64,000 nucleotides of DNA from positions 620,001-684,000 of the forward strand of contig NZ_FOPG01000001.1 of NCBI RefSeq assembly GCF_900113435.1, written 5' to 3'. The translations under genes were made by a program, and so were the position numbers. The notes beneath the pieces were generated by a model. That model worked only from the letters and a program-made list of their open reading frames with translations. It did no database searches and was not told the DNA's origin. The stretch comes from Sulfitobacter dubius. Lineage in GTDB: Bacteria > Pseudomonadota > Alphaproteobacteria > Rhodobacterales > Rhodobacteraceae. Positions 24,990 to 33,655 of the stretch are shown piece by piece (position 1 is the stretch's first letter; every line of letters begins with the position of its first letter).

Positions 24990-25804
24990 TGTCCGGTTTC
25001 ATCCAGATCACCGACACCCATGTCGTCGCCCCCGGGACGCTTGTCTGCCGACGCTCGGACAGCGCGTCGGCCCTGCGCCAAGCGATCGAGACGATCAACG
25101 CGAAGCTGCCGCTGCTTGCGGGCATCGACTGCGCCATCGTCACGGGCGATCTTACAGATCATGGCACGCCTGAAGAGTATGCACATTTTGCGGCTCTCAT
25201 GGAGGACCTGAACCTGCCCTGGCGCGCCATTCCAGGCAATCACGACCAGCGCGAGGCGATGCGGTCGGCCTTTGCCGATGCACCATGGATGCCAATCAGC
25301 GGGCCCATTCACTGGATGCGCGACTTCGGACCTTTTTCAGTGATCGCCCTCGACACATTGCTGGAGGGTGCCCATTACGGCGAACTCGGTCCCGAGGGGC
25401 TGGCCTTTCTCGACGCTTCCCTTGCGGCCATCGGCGATCAGCCTGCTATCGTGGCGACGCACCATCCGTGGATGCACAGCGGGATACCCGCGATGGATGC
25501 CGACAACCTGCGCGATGGTGCTGCCCTGATGAAGCGGCTTGAGGCCCACCCTGCCCCGTTGCGCATGATCTCGGGGCACGTCCACCGCGCGATGACGGGC
25601 CAGATCGGGCGGGTGACCTGTCAGATTGCGCCCGCGACCTGCCATGCTGTGCTGACCGATCACCAGCCGCAAACCGATCCGCAGCTGGTGTTAGAACCGG
25701 GCGGTTCCACGGTCTGCCGCTGGCTCGACGCCCCGGGACCTGGTCTGGTGTCCGACGTCATCCCAACCGGCGCGTTCCCAGGACCATTCCCCTTTCAGGA
25801 CTGA
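24989..25804 (+). CDS. Class III cyclic-nucleotide/glycerophosphodiesterase-like metallophosphoesterase (GpdQ/CpdA type)
   Basis: 271 residues starting MSGFIQITDTHVVAPGTLVCRR. Dinuclear metal ligands fit the family: D-x-H in ITDTH, GD in IVTGDLTDHG, the GNHD motif in PGNHDQRE, ATHHPWMHSG and the GHVH motif in ISGHVH. This pattern is that of CpdA/GpdQ phosphodiesterases. The ATG overlaps the TGA of the ATPase gene, so it is part of the importer operon; a plausible task is to hydrolyse the imported phosphodiester in the cytoplasm, as no signal peptide is present. A longer frame starting inside the ATPase gene was discarded. Confidence 0.88.
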   Translation: MSGFIQITDTHVVAPGTLVCRRSDSASALRQAIETINAKLPLLAGIDCAIVTGDLTDHGTPEEYAHFAALMEDLNLPWRAIPGNHDQREAMRSAFADAPWMPISGPIHWMRDFGPFSVIALDTLLEGAHYGELGPEGLAFLDASLAAIGDQPAIVATHHPWMHSGIPAMDADNLRDGAALMKRLEAHPAPLRMISGHVHRAMTGQIGRVTCQIAPATCHAVLTDHQPQTDPQLVLEPGGSTVCRWLDAPGPGLVSDVIPTGAFPGPFPFQD

Positions 25805-26057
25805 TCGGTCCAAATCTGGCAGGGCGCCTTAAATGCAGGGTCTCAAGGGTTTGGGAAGTCTGCTTATGGACCGGCCGACATCCCACTTTGCACATGATGC
25901 AAAAACGTGGTTCCAGCTCCCTGTTTCAAGGAAGGCGAACGGCTCAAAGCCGTCGTTAGCTGCAACGAGTGCGGTGGTCTGCTGGGCGGACAAAAGCTGC
26001 CGTTTGAGGATGCCAGACATACGACAGCATCCTTCCTTGAAGTGGGAGCGTCAGGTT

Positions 26058-26264
26058 TCAAGCTGCTTCTATTTCCGGAACCCGCACATTGGCGTTTCTG
26101 AGTTGCTGCGCCATGATTTCCGTAAATGGCAGGGTTGGATTTGCTTCAGCAAGCATGCCGACCTTCATCCAGAATTCAGCTTGCGCATTGATCGAGCGGC
26201 ACATGACTGAACTGGACTTGCGAAGTTCTTCATGCATTTCCTCCCCAATCTTTACGATACCCAT
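26058..26264 (-). CDS. ParD-like family protein
   Basis: 68 residues from the ATG at 26264 (GGGAGA eight bases upstream): MGIVKIGEEMHEELRKSSSV, then MCRSINAQAEFWMKVGMLAEANP. The length and the ribbon-helix-helix-like start VKIGEEMHEELRKSS agree with the ParD_like family of small proteins related to the ParD antitoxin. No ParE toxin is next to it. It is divergent from a second methionine aminopeptidase gene with a 115-bp gap; this pair recurs in proteobacteria in my experience, so a functional link (autoregulation of the shared promoter) is plausible but unproven. Confidence 0.8.
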   Translation of the reverse strand: MGIVKIGEEMHEELRKSSSVMCRSINAQAEFWMKVGMLAEANPTLPFTEIMAQQLRNANVRVPEIEAA

Positions 26265-26379
26265 CGACGCGTCTCCCATGCTTAGTATAAATGAAGTGTA
26301 TATGAATCGTATAATGTCGCGGCGGCTCAAGGTCAATCTGACTGCGGTTGCCACGAAGATAATTTCAGAGTGACTTATT

Positions 26380-27234
26380 ATGGATAGTTATATAGACGTC
26401 TTCGCTGCACCTAAGGCGGAGCAGGCCCGTAGAACCGAGAGCATCAAACTTTATGGGCCTGACGCTTTCAAGGGTATGCGCCGCGCAGGCGACTTAACCG
26501 CGAGGTGCCTCGACGACATAGCCGATCTTATCTGCGCTGGCACAGCCTTATCGCACATCAATACATTCGTCCTCAACTTCGCTGCCAAGCACGGAGCCAA
26601 ACCGGCGACGTTGGGCTATAAAGGCTATCCATATGCCTGCTGCACATCGGTCAACCATGTGGTATGCCACGGTTTCCCCAACGAGAAGAAGTTACGCGAC
26701 GGCGATATCGTGAATGTTGACGTCACACTGATCCTGGACGGATGGCATGGCGATTCAAGTCGGATGTATGTGGTCGGAAAGTCGAAACGCAAGGCTGAGC
26801 GTCTTATCCAGATTGCCCATGAGGCCATGATGCAGGGGATCAGGGCTGTGCGTCCTGGGGCGCGATTAGGTGATATCGGCCATGCAATACAGACCTACGC
26901 ATATTCCGAACGCTGCTCGGTAGTCCGCGAATTCTGCGGCCACGGCATAGGACAGGTCTTTCATGACTCCCCCGACATCCTGAACTTCGGCAAAGCTGGA
27001 ACCGGTTTGGAACTGAGAGAGGGCATGATCTTTACCGTTGAGCCGATGATCAATCTGGGGCGCGGCGAGGTGAAAATGCTTGAAGACGATTGGACGGCCG
27101 TAACACGTGACAAATCCCTTTCGGCACAATTCGAGCATTCGATTGGCGTGACATCGGACGGTTTCGAGGTGTTCACACGCTCGCCCAGTGGTCTGCACGC
27201 GCCCGGGATCGAACTTCCAACCGTTTCTGAATAG
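26380..27234 (+). CDS. map: Type I methionine aminopeptidase (accessory copy)
   Basis: 284 residues with the pita-bread fold marks: SVNHVVCHGFPNEKKLRDGDIVNVDVTLILDGWHGD (metal ligands Asp in NVDV and in HGD), FCGHGIGQVFHDSP (His ligand), and TVEPMINLGRGEV plus FEHSIGVTSDG (Glu ligands). Removes N-terminal methionine from new proteins. The N-terminus carries about 30 extra residues before FKGMRRAGDLTARCL. A TATAAT -10-like box lies at 26310-26315 in the gap to the divergent ParD-like gene. As it lies in an island, it is probably a second copy; the housekeeping map should be elsewhere. Confidence 0.92.
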   Translation: MDSYIDVFAAPKAEQARRTESIKLYGPDAFKGMRRAGDLTARCLDDIADLICAGTALSHINTFVLNFAAKHGAKPATLGYKGYPYACCTSVNHVVCHGFPNEKKLRDGDIVNVDVTLILDGWHGDSSRMYVVGKSKRKAERLIQIAHEAMMQGIRAVRPGARLGDIGHAIQTYAYSERCSVVREFCGHGIGQVFHDSPDILNFGKAGTGLELREGMIFTVEPMINLGRGEVKMLEDDWTAVTRDKSLSAQFEHSIGVTSDGFEVFTRSPSGLHAPGIELPTVSE

Positions 27235-27371
27235 CGGACCGTCGACGCTACCGCAGCATTCGGTAAAATGGGCTCGAAGCCGACATTCTCTGCAACCGCC
27301 CTGAATGACCGAACAGAAGCGCGCTTCTGGTGGCGTCCCTTCTCTATTGCCGCATCGGGTTGCCTTTGCAG

Positions 27372-28604
27372 TCAACGGATCTCATTCAGGCGCCTCCTGA
27401 GAAACAGGGCGTCGGCGTCCGTTGTAGCTCTTTCGATGGCTTGACCGTAAGCCTCTCGCGCAGCGTCGACGTTCCCGGATCTGGCAAGCAGGTCTGCCCG
27501 GGCGGCGTGCCAGGGCTGGTAGTCCGACAACGCCTCTTTGAAGTCTTCTATCAATGACAGCCCACGTGTCAGGTCACCGGCACGCGCGATCGCAACGGCC
27601 CCGTTCAAACCCACGACCGGTGTGGGCTCGAACCGCCACAGAGCTGCGTAGAGTACCGAGATCTGCGGCCAATCCGGTCCGGGATGCGACATGTGACAAT
27701 CTGCAACGGCCGCCTTGATCTGGAACGGCCCCGGAGCGCGCCGGCGCACAGCTGTTTCCAGAACATGCCGACCTTCGGCTATCTTGTCAGCATCCCATAA
27801 CCCGCGATCCTGTTCATCAGGAGGCAAGCTTGCTCCGTTGGGTGACACTCTCGCGAAACGACGCGCCCCAATCAGCAAGATCATTGCCAGCGCCCCTTCA
27901 ATCTCTGGATCATCAGGGCGGAGTTGATTGATCAGACGCGCCAAAAACTCTGCCTCGTGGCACAGATCGCGCGTCTCATCGAGACGGTTGACGTAGCCCG
28001 TTGTGAAAATCAAGTAGACCGCAGTCAAAACGGTATTAAGGCGCTCCGCCCATTGATCGGGACCGGGGATGGCGAACGGAATACCGGTCGCCGCAATCTT
28101 GGCCTTGGCACGGGACAGGCGCTGACCCATAGTGGTGTCCGCGTCAAGGAACGCCCGTGCGATCTCGGCTGTTGTCAAGCCGCATACCGTTCGCAGTGTG
28201 AGGGCAACGCGCGACTTTGGCTCAAGCGCGGGGTGGCAACAGGCGAAGATCAGGCGCAGGCGTTCATCTGGGATGAAGTCTTTGTCAGGCATCAGGTCGT
28301 CGTTGGTCAGTAGGGCCAGTGCCTCTGTTACACGCGAATGGCGCGACGTCTTCCGCAACCTGTCTATCGCCTTCCGCTGCGCAACCTTCAACAACCAGCC
28401 TGCAGGCGAGGCAGGCGTACCGTTTCGCCCCCAATGGGTCAGGGCCGAAACGGCGGCCTCCTGCAGGACATCTTCGGCAAGGCTGATGTCGCGCAGGCTT
28501 GCCGAAAGAATGGCCACAAGCCTGCTCCGATCCGTCTGCATGGTGCGGTCAAGCAAGGCCGCCGCCGCCATGGCATGGGCCGGTCCGGGAATGGCCTGCG
28601 GCAT
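27372..28604 (-). CDS. ECF sigma factor with C-terminal TPR-like extension (ECF42/SigI-like, DUF6596)
   Basis: 410 residues. Sigma-70 region 2 (LAEDVLQEAAVSALTHWGRNGTP ... LLKVAQRKAIDRLRKTSRHSR) and region 4 (RVALTLRTVCGLTTAEIARAFL ... TTMGQRLSRAKAKI) are followed by a long helical extension with a DUF6596-type block (VYLIFTTGY) and TPR-like repeats (YQPWHAARADLLARSGNVDAAREAYGQA). The double length is characteristic of the ECF42 group, which lacks an anti-sigma factor and is encoded beside DGPF-motif proteins. That partner is present here, directly upstream with a 4-bp gap. Confidence 0.9.
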   Translation of the reverse strand: MPQAIPGPAHAMAAAALLDRTMQTDRSRLVAILSASLRDISLAEDVLQEAAVSALTHWGRNGTPASPAGWLLKVAQRKAIDRLRKTSRHSRVTEALALLTNDDLMPDKDFIPDERLRLIFACCHPALEPKSRVALTLRTVCGLTTAEIARAFLDADTTMGQRLSRAKAKIAATGIPFAIPGPDQWAERLNTVLTAVYLIFTTGYVNRLDETRDLCHEAEFLARLINQLRPDDPEIEGALAMILLIGARRFARVSPNGASLPPDEQDRGLWDADKIAEGRHVLETAVRRRAPGPFQIKAAVADCHMSHPGPDWPQISVLYAALWRFEPTPVVGLNGAVAIARAGDLTRGLSLIEDFKEALSDYQPWHAARADLLARSGNVDAAREAYGQAIERATTDADALFLRRRLNEIR

Positions 28605-28608
28605 CCGT

Positions 28609-28968
28609 TCAGCCCGCCGGGTTGTAGTCCATGAGGGGGCGGACTTCGATGGTGCCGAAATCGGCCGACGGGATCAACGCTGCATAGGTCAATGCGGCGT
28701 CGAGGTCGGGCGCCTCGATGACGTAATAGCCCCCGAGATATTCGCGCGTTTCGGCAAAGGGGCCATCCATCGTCTCCACCTTGCCGGCCTTTCGACGCAG
28801 TGAAGTGGCGGTTTGGACGCCCTGTAAAGCTTCACTAGCGATCAGAACGCCGTCCGATTTCATTCGTTCGTTGGCGGCGAAATACCCCGTCATGAACTGG
28901 TCAAATTCGGGCGTGCCAAACTTGGGCTGTTGTGCGGGATCATTGTAGATCAAAAGCATGTACTTCAT
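28609..28968 (-). CDS. YCII/DGPF-motif protein
   Basis: 119 residues: MKYMLLIYNDPAQQPKFGT at the start and METMDGPFAETREYLGGYYVIEA-like central motif (DGPFAETREYLGGYY), the defining DGPF signature of YCII-related proteins. These accompany ECF42-type sigma factors and are thought to be part of their regulon or signalling. Ends with EVRPLMDYNPAG. It precedes the sigma factor gene by 4 bp and follows the MAPEG gene by 9 bp, so the three form an operon. Enzymatic activity unknown. Confidence 0.92.
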   Translation of the reverse strand: MKYMLLIYNDPAQQPKFGTPEFDQFMTGYFAANERMKSDGVLIASEALQGVQTATSLRRKAGKVETMDGPFAETREYLGGYYVIEAPDLDAALTYAALIPSADFGTIEVRPLMDYNPAG

Positions 28969-28977
28969 AATGAACTC

Positions 28978-29370
28978 TCAGAATGCAAGGGCTTGAACGG
29001 CGATGCCGACCATGGCGATCAAGGCGGCGGTGATATTGGTTCCATTGCCGATATAGCGAAGCGGATGAGCGGCGTTGTCAATGGCGAGCCCGAAGGGGTG
29101 GGCGATGCGGCCCAGGATCAGCAATGCACCGGCGGCATGCAGCCACAGTGGCGCGACGCCCGCCCCTTCGGCCAGGATCATTAGGATAAGCACAAAGCTG
29201 CACCACTCGGCGCAGTTTCCATGCTGACGGATGCGTTGGAGCAGAAGCGCATTGCCGCCTTCGCCAGTTGATATGCCGGTTTTGCCACGGAGCGCTGACA
29301 CGCGCATAAAGAGGACAAGGTAGATGACGGCAGCGGCCAACGCGTAGAGTGGGGTGATCGTGAAGACCAT
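28978..29370 (-). CDS. MAPEG family membrane protein
   Basis: 130 residues with four hydrophobic segments. The motif ALLLQRIRQHGNCAEWCSFVLILM corresponds to the MAPEG family 'R-x-H-x-N-x-x-E' glutathione-binding signature, and RIAHPFGLAI to the later R-x-x-H segment. Relatives are membrane glutathione transferases/peroxidases. First gene of the three-gene unit with the DGPF protein and ECF sigma factor, a plausible stress-response set. Confidence 0.87.
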   Translation of the reverse strand: MVFTITPLYALAAAVIYLVLFMRVSALRGKTGISTGEGGNALLLQRIRQHGNCAEWCSFVLILMILAEGAGVAPLWLHAAGALLILGRIAHPFGLAIDNAAHPLRYIGNGTNITAALIAMVGIAVQALAF

Positions 29371-29642
29371 GGAAGGTCCTTTCTGTTAGGGTTTCGATAC
29401 CCTTAGAACGCTCGGGCCGGGTGGATTTCGACGTGCGCTTCAAACTTTCTGATCAATCGCGGACAAAGCTCGGCGGTTTTCGACGGTGATCTCGATAAAA
29501 GGAGACGCTCAACGGATTTGCCTCGAAGGTCGGCTATGGGCTCGTAGCGGACCTTGGCTGCGTTGCAGCATCCTATGATATGTAGGTTCGGTCAACGTGG
29601 GGTTGTCGATGTGGGAGGGCATGGTGGATCGGAGGATCAGTC

Positions 29643-30275
29643 ATGGAAACACCAAACTTACCTGCCATTCGCGCGCTACGCCCCGCTTGGAACAAGGGCC
29701 GCATAGTCGGTCAAAAACGCCCATTGAAGCCAAAGCACGTGTGGGCAATCAGGGTTAGGCTTGAGCTTGCCGAGAAACACCGCGATCTCGCGCTGTTCAA
29801 TCTGGCCATCGACAGCAAATTGCGCGGCTGCGACTTGGTCAAAATGAAAGTGGTCGATGTCATGGCATCCGGTCAGATCAAAGAGAGGGCGTCAGTGTTA
29901 CAAAGTAAAACCCATAAACCGGTGCGCTTCGAGATCTCCGAAGGGACCAGAGCTTCGCTCACGAAGTGGATGGAAGATCCGCTGATGGTCGGGTCCGAGT
30001 ATCTCTGGCCTGGCCGCTTCCACGAGCGTTTGCACATCTCAACCCGCCAGTATGCTCGGATCGTTCGGGACTGGGTTTCCTCGATTGGCTTGGAAGTGAC
30101 GGCATATGGAACCCATTCAATGCGACGCACGAAAGTTACCCAAATATACAAGAAGACTGGAAACTTGCGGGCGGTTCAGCTGCTGTTGGGTCATACCAAG
30201 ATGGACAGCACGGTGCGCTATCTCGGCGTAGAGTTGGAAGATGCCCTCGCTATCGCTGAAGCCATTGAAATCTAA
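29643..30275 (+). CDS. Compact tyrosine recombinase/integrase
   Basis: 210 residues. All catalytic residues of the family can be placed: Arg I in SKLRGCDLVKMKV, a Lys in LQSKTHKPVRFEI, the H-x-x-R box in GTHSMRRTK, the second His in LLGHTKMDSTVRYLG and the nucleophilic Tyr in VRYL. Only about 20 residues stand in front of the SAM-like segment (RPAWNKGRIVGQKRPLKPKHV), so the usual arm-binding domain is missing. Such short recombinases are common in proteobacterial islands. It could be the enzyme that moved this island, or a passenger, since it lies in its centre and not at either end. Confidence 0.88.
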   Translation: METPNLPAIRALRPAWNKGRIVGQKRPLKPKHVWAIRVRLELAEKHRDLALFNLAIDSKLRGCDLVKMKVVDVMASGQIKERASVLQSKTHKPVRFEISEGTRASLTKWMEDPLMVGSEYLWPGRFHERLHISTRQYARIVRDWVSSIGLEVTAYGTHSMRRTKVTQIYKKTGNLRAVQLLLGHTKMDSTVRYLGVELEDALAIAEAIEI

Positions 30276-30281
30276 ACAATT

Positions 30282-30305
30282 GGGCCGTCTTCACGGACGG
30301 CCCTT
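30282..30305 (+). terminator. Terminator hairpin after the recombinase gene
   Basis: GGGCCGTC (30282-30289) / GACGGCCC (30296-30303), perfect 8-bp stem with 6-base loop, seven bases after the stop codon. Only two Ts follow, so efficiency is uncertain. Confidence 0.55.
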
Positions 30306-30457
30306 ACCAGCCGTTCGCATGGCATCGCGCCGCTGCAGTGCAGCGTCTAAGAAGCGGACATCCAAAAACATGCCGATATAAGACTGACTGAAAATAACTC
30401 TTTGCGGCCAGGCTTTGCTCGTCATCGTTATGCATACTGAAAGCACGTGGGAATAAC

Positions 30458-31327
30458 TCAGCCTTCGCTAATGGTCGCCAACCAATCCAGAAAAACACCC
30501 AACCTTCGCAACCCCGAGACGCGGGTAAGGTAGAGGGCTGAGATATCCAACGGGGCGGCGTCAAGCTGGCCCGGAAACAGCTCAACCAATCGGCCCGCAT
30601 CGATGTCATCTGCGATCATGAAATCGGAAAAACGCGCGATGCCCAGACCGCCTGATACCATCTGGCGCACGGCCTCTCCATTGCCTGCGGTCACCGCGGG
30701 TGGCACCGTCACGGGGGTGGACAGACCAGTAAAGCGCAGCGTGTTGATGTGATCTGGTGCCGCGAAGCGCACTTGCTCGAGCATTGCGAGGTCGGCTGGT
30801 ATTTTTGGCCAGCCTTTGCGATCAAGGTATTCCGGCGCGGCCACTAATTTCCAAGCCGTGCGCCCCAAGGGGCGGTGCAACATGTCGCTATCAGGCAACT
30901 GGCCCAGCCGAATGGCAACGTCCGCGTGACTGCCGATAAGGTCCACCAGCGCATCTGTCATGTCGATCGAAAGCTGGATGCCGGGGTATTCCGCACGAAA
31001 CTCGGCCAGCCGCGGGGCGAGAACATGCAGGACGTAAGGCACAGGCGCATTCACACGCAATGGTCCGGCGGGGGCCTGTCCACTTGTTGCGATCTCTTGC
31101 AGGGTTTCGCTGCGATCTAAAATCTCGCGCGCCTCGGCCAGAACGGCAGCGCCTTCGGGGGTGATCTCGATGGACCGCGTAGTCCGGCGCAGGAGTGTGA
31201 CCTTCAGTTGCTCTTCCAGCCGCGTCACTGACCTGCTGAGCGTTGAGGCCGACACCCCTCTGCGCCGCGCGGATTCAGCAAAGCCCCCATCATCGACGAT
31301 CCCGACAAAGGCAGCCAAATCCCCCAT
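30458..31327 (-). CDS. LysR family transcriptional regulator
   Basis: 289 residues from the ATG at 31327 (MGDLAAFVGIVDDGGFAESARRRGVS); a TTG at 31354 would add nine residues and is also possible. Winged-helix segment SARRRGVSASTLSRSVTRLEEQLKVTLLRRTTRSIEITPEGAAVL and a C-terminal ligand-binding domain (GPLRVNAPVPYVLHVLAPRLAEF). Divergent from an MFS exporter with a 111-bp gap, so it most likely regulates it and the two enzymes downstream. A longer upstream frame overlapping the MFS gene is spurious. Confidence 0.9.
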   Translation of the reverse strand: MGDLAAFVGIVDDGGFAESARRRGVSASTLSRSVTRLEEQLKVTLLRRTTRSIEITPEGAAVLAEAREILDRSETLQEIATSGQAPAGPLRVNAPVPYVLHVLAPRLAEFRAEYPGIQLSIDMTDALVDLIGSHADVAIRLGQLPDSDMLHRPLGRTAWKLVAAPEYLDRKGWPKIPADLAMLEQVRFAAPDHINTLRFTGLSTPVTVPPAVTAGNGEAVRQMVSGGLGIARFSDFMIADDIDAGRLVELFPGQLDAAPLDISALYLTRVSGLRRLGVFLDWLATISEG

Positions 31328-31438
31328 GCGCAGCAATTCGTGCAGCTTCTGCAATGATCTATTCCAAACTTGCCTGTTCTCGCAACAAATAGCGACTGGC
31401 ATATGTGGCGTCGACATCAAACTTATTGGAGAAAACCG

Positions 31439-32620
31439 ATGCCCCTTGCCCTTTGGGCGCTGACTATCAGCGCTTTCGCCGTCGGAACGACCGAGTTCGT
31501 TATCGTCGGCTTGCTTCCCACCATCGCCGCCGATCTTGGCGTTTCTATCCCCTCCGCTGGCCTGTTGGTCAGCCTCTATGCGCTTGGCGTGACCATCGGC
31601 GCGCCAGTGCTGACCGCCATGGCAGACCGAGTGCCGCGCAAGACGTTGTTGCTGCTCTTGCTGGCGTTGTTCACGCTCGGCAATGCTTATGCCGCCTTTG
31701 CGCCGGATTACGGCAGCCTCGTCGCTGCGCGCTTTATCACCGGTCTTGCCCACGGTGTTTTCTTTGCCATCGCCTCGACGATCGCCACCGATCTGGTGGA
31801 GCCTGAAAAGGAAAGCTCGGCCATCGCACTGGTGTTCCTTGGCCTGACCGTCGCCCTTGTGACGGGTGTGCCCCTGGGGACGTTTATCGGCCAGAACTTC
31901 GGCTGGCAGTCGACTTTCCTTGGCGTTGTCGCGCTTGGCGTGATTGGGTTCATCGCTTCTGCCATCCTGGTGCCGGCCAATCTGACCAAGACGGCCTCGG
32001 CAGGGATCAAGGCGCAATTGCAGGTGCTGACTTCGCCGCGCCTTCTGCTGGTCTATCTGATCACGGCTGTCGGCTATGGCGGCAACTTCATCGCCTTTAC
32101 CTTCCTCGCGCCCATGCTGAACGAAGTCACGGGTCTGTCTGCCGGCGCGGTTAGCCTTGTGCTGCTGCTCTATGGTGCATCTGTCGCCGTAGGGAACATC
32201 GCCGGCGGTAAACTGGCTGACCGTATTGGTGCAGTGCCGTCCCTGACGGTGATCTTTGCTGGCCTTGCGATATCACTGATCGCACTTGGTGCCTTCCTTA
32301 CACACCCAATTGCAGCCATCGCGGTTGCGGCCTTCTGGGGCGGCTTTGCCTTCGCCAACGTGCCGCCGCTGCAGTCTTACGTCGTGCAAATCGCACGCGA
32401 AGTCTCGCCCGGTGCGGTGGATGTGGCGTCCGGCCTAAACATCGGTGCGTTCAACCTCGGCATCGCCGGGGGTGCATGGGCTGGTGGACTTGTGGTGGAA
32501 GGCATCGGCCTTGCCGCGGCCCCCTATATCGCCGCTGGTGTGGTGGTTGTCGGGATCGTTTTGGTGCGCCTGTCCGGCCGCCTACACAAAACATCGTCCC
32601 AAGCAGTTGCTGCTGAATAA
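31439..32620 (+). CDS. MFS transporter (AraJ/YdhP-like drug or sugar efflux family)
   Basis: 393 residues from the ATG at 31439, with TTGGAG upstream. Twelve hydrophobic segments. The opening MPLALWALTISAFAVGTTEF and VGLLPTIAADLGVSIPSAGLLVSLYALGVTIGAPVLTAMADRVPRK are typical of the DHA1 exporters of the AraJ/YdhP type, including the motif A-like DRVPRK loop. Divergent from a LysR gene and followed by a luciferase-like monooxygenase and an aldo/keto reductase on the same strand, a set often under one LysR regulator. Confidence 0.9.
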   Translation: MPLALWALTISAFAVGTTEFVIVGLLPTIAADLGVSIPSAGLLVSLYALGVTIGAPVLTAMADRVPRKTLLLLLLALFTLGNAYAAFAPDYGSLVAARFITGLAHGVFFAIASTIATDLVEPEKESSAIALVFLGLTVALVTGVPLGTFIGQNFGWQSTFLGVVALGVIGFIASAILVPANLTKTASAGIKAQLQVLTSPRLLLVYLITAVGYGGNFIAFTFLAPMLNEVTGLSAGAVSLVLLLYGASVAVGNIAGGKLADRIGAVPSLTVIFAGLAISLIALGAFLTHPIAAIAVAAFWGGFAFANVPPLQSYVVQIAREVSPGAVDVASGLNIGAFNLGIAGGAWAGGLVVEGIGLAAAPYIAAGVVVVGIVLVRLSGRLHKTSSQAVAAE

Positions 32621-32683
32621 CCTAACTTGCCTCGCTGCATCCTTAGTACGGCGGGGCAAATCGTTGAACTGGAGGTTCATAGC

Positions 32684-33655
32684 ATGTCTGCCCTCAATCT
32701 GATTTACAAAGACCGCATGACTTTTGGCATTGAATTGCCGCTGGACCGCGACTGGTCTGAAGCCGGGCAACGCCGTGCCCGTATCGAGGGGCGCCCCTTT
32801 GGCGTGCCAGACATCTCAAACCCTGCCACGGGAGTAGAGCTGGCCGAAAGCCTTGGTTTCGATGCGATCTGGCTGCGGGACGTGCCGGTTCACGATCCCA
32901 GCTTCGGGGATGCGGGACAGGTCTTCGATCCGTTCCCCTATCTTGGCTTTCTTGCAGGCCACACGCGGCGCATTGCACTTGGCACTGCGGGTATCGTCCT
33001 GCCGCTGCGGGATCCGATCATCCTGGCCAAGATGACGGCCAGCCTGCACCATCTGTCGGGCGGGCGGTTTATCCTTGGCATTGCGTCCGGGGACCGTCCG
33101 GTGGAATACCCTCTGATGGGGCTCGACTATGAGGACCGCGGAGCCACCCTGCGCGATCGCGTCGACCAGATGCGCACCCTCTGGTCAGGTGACGCGCTGC
33201 AAGGACCACAAGGCCCCGTCACCGTGCGCCCCTATGTTCCAGAAGGTATCCCGATGGTCATGGCCGGGATGGGCCAGCAAAGCCTGCAATGGATCGCCCG
33301 CACATTGGACGGCTGGTTCACCTATCCGGGCCCTCCCGATCAGGCCGAGCGCCGCCTGTCGATGTGGCGTCAGGCGCGCACTGATGCTGGCCTACGCCCC
33401 GCGCCAGTCCTGACCGCCATGCACTTGGATCTTGACCCTGATCCCGATGCGCCCTTCCGGCCGATCCAGTTCGGGGGCCGTATGGGTCGCAATGCTCTAA
33501 CCACTCACGTTCGTTCCCTGCACGCTGCAGGGGTCGCCCACATCGCCTTTAACCTGCGCCAGTCACAGCGCGAAATCGAAGACGTTCTGGCCGAGTTGGC
33601 CGAGCACGTCATCCCTGAGTTCACCGAGCAAAATAATAAGGAAACAACACTATGA
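32684..33655 (+). CDS. LLM class flavin-dependent oxidoreductase (BA3436-type)
   Basis: 323 residues from the ATG at 32684. TIM-barrel pattern of bacterial-luciferase-like enzymes: PATGVELAESLGFDAIWLRDVPVHDPSFGDAGQVFDPF, HTRRIALGTAGIVLPLRDPIILAKMTASLHHLSGGRFILGIASGDRP. This arrangement corresponds to the 'luciferase-type oxidoreductase, BA3436 family'. Uses FMN/F420-like cofactor; the substrate is unknown. Its stop overlaps the ATG of the aldo/keto reductase gene by 4 bp. Confidence 0.88.
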   Translation: MSALNLIYKDRMTFGIELPLDRDWSEAGQRRARIEGRPFGVPDISNPATGVELAESLGFDAIWLRDVPVHDPSFGDAGQVFDPFPYLGFLAGHTRRIALGTAGIVLPLRDPIILAKMTASLHHLSGGRFILGIASGDRPVEYPLMGLDYEDRGATLRDRVDQMRTLWSGDALQGPQGPVTVRPYVPEGIPMVMAGMGQQSLQWIARTLDGWFTYPGPPDQAERRLSMWRQARTDAGLRPAPVLTAMHLDLDPDPDAPFRPIQFGGRMGRNALTTHVRSLHAAGVAHIAFNLRQSQREIEDVLAELAEHVIPEFTEQNNKETTL

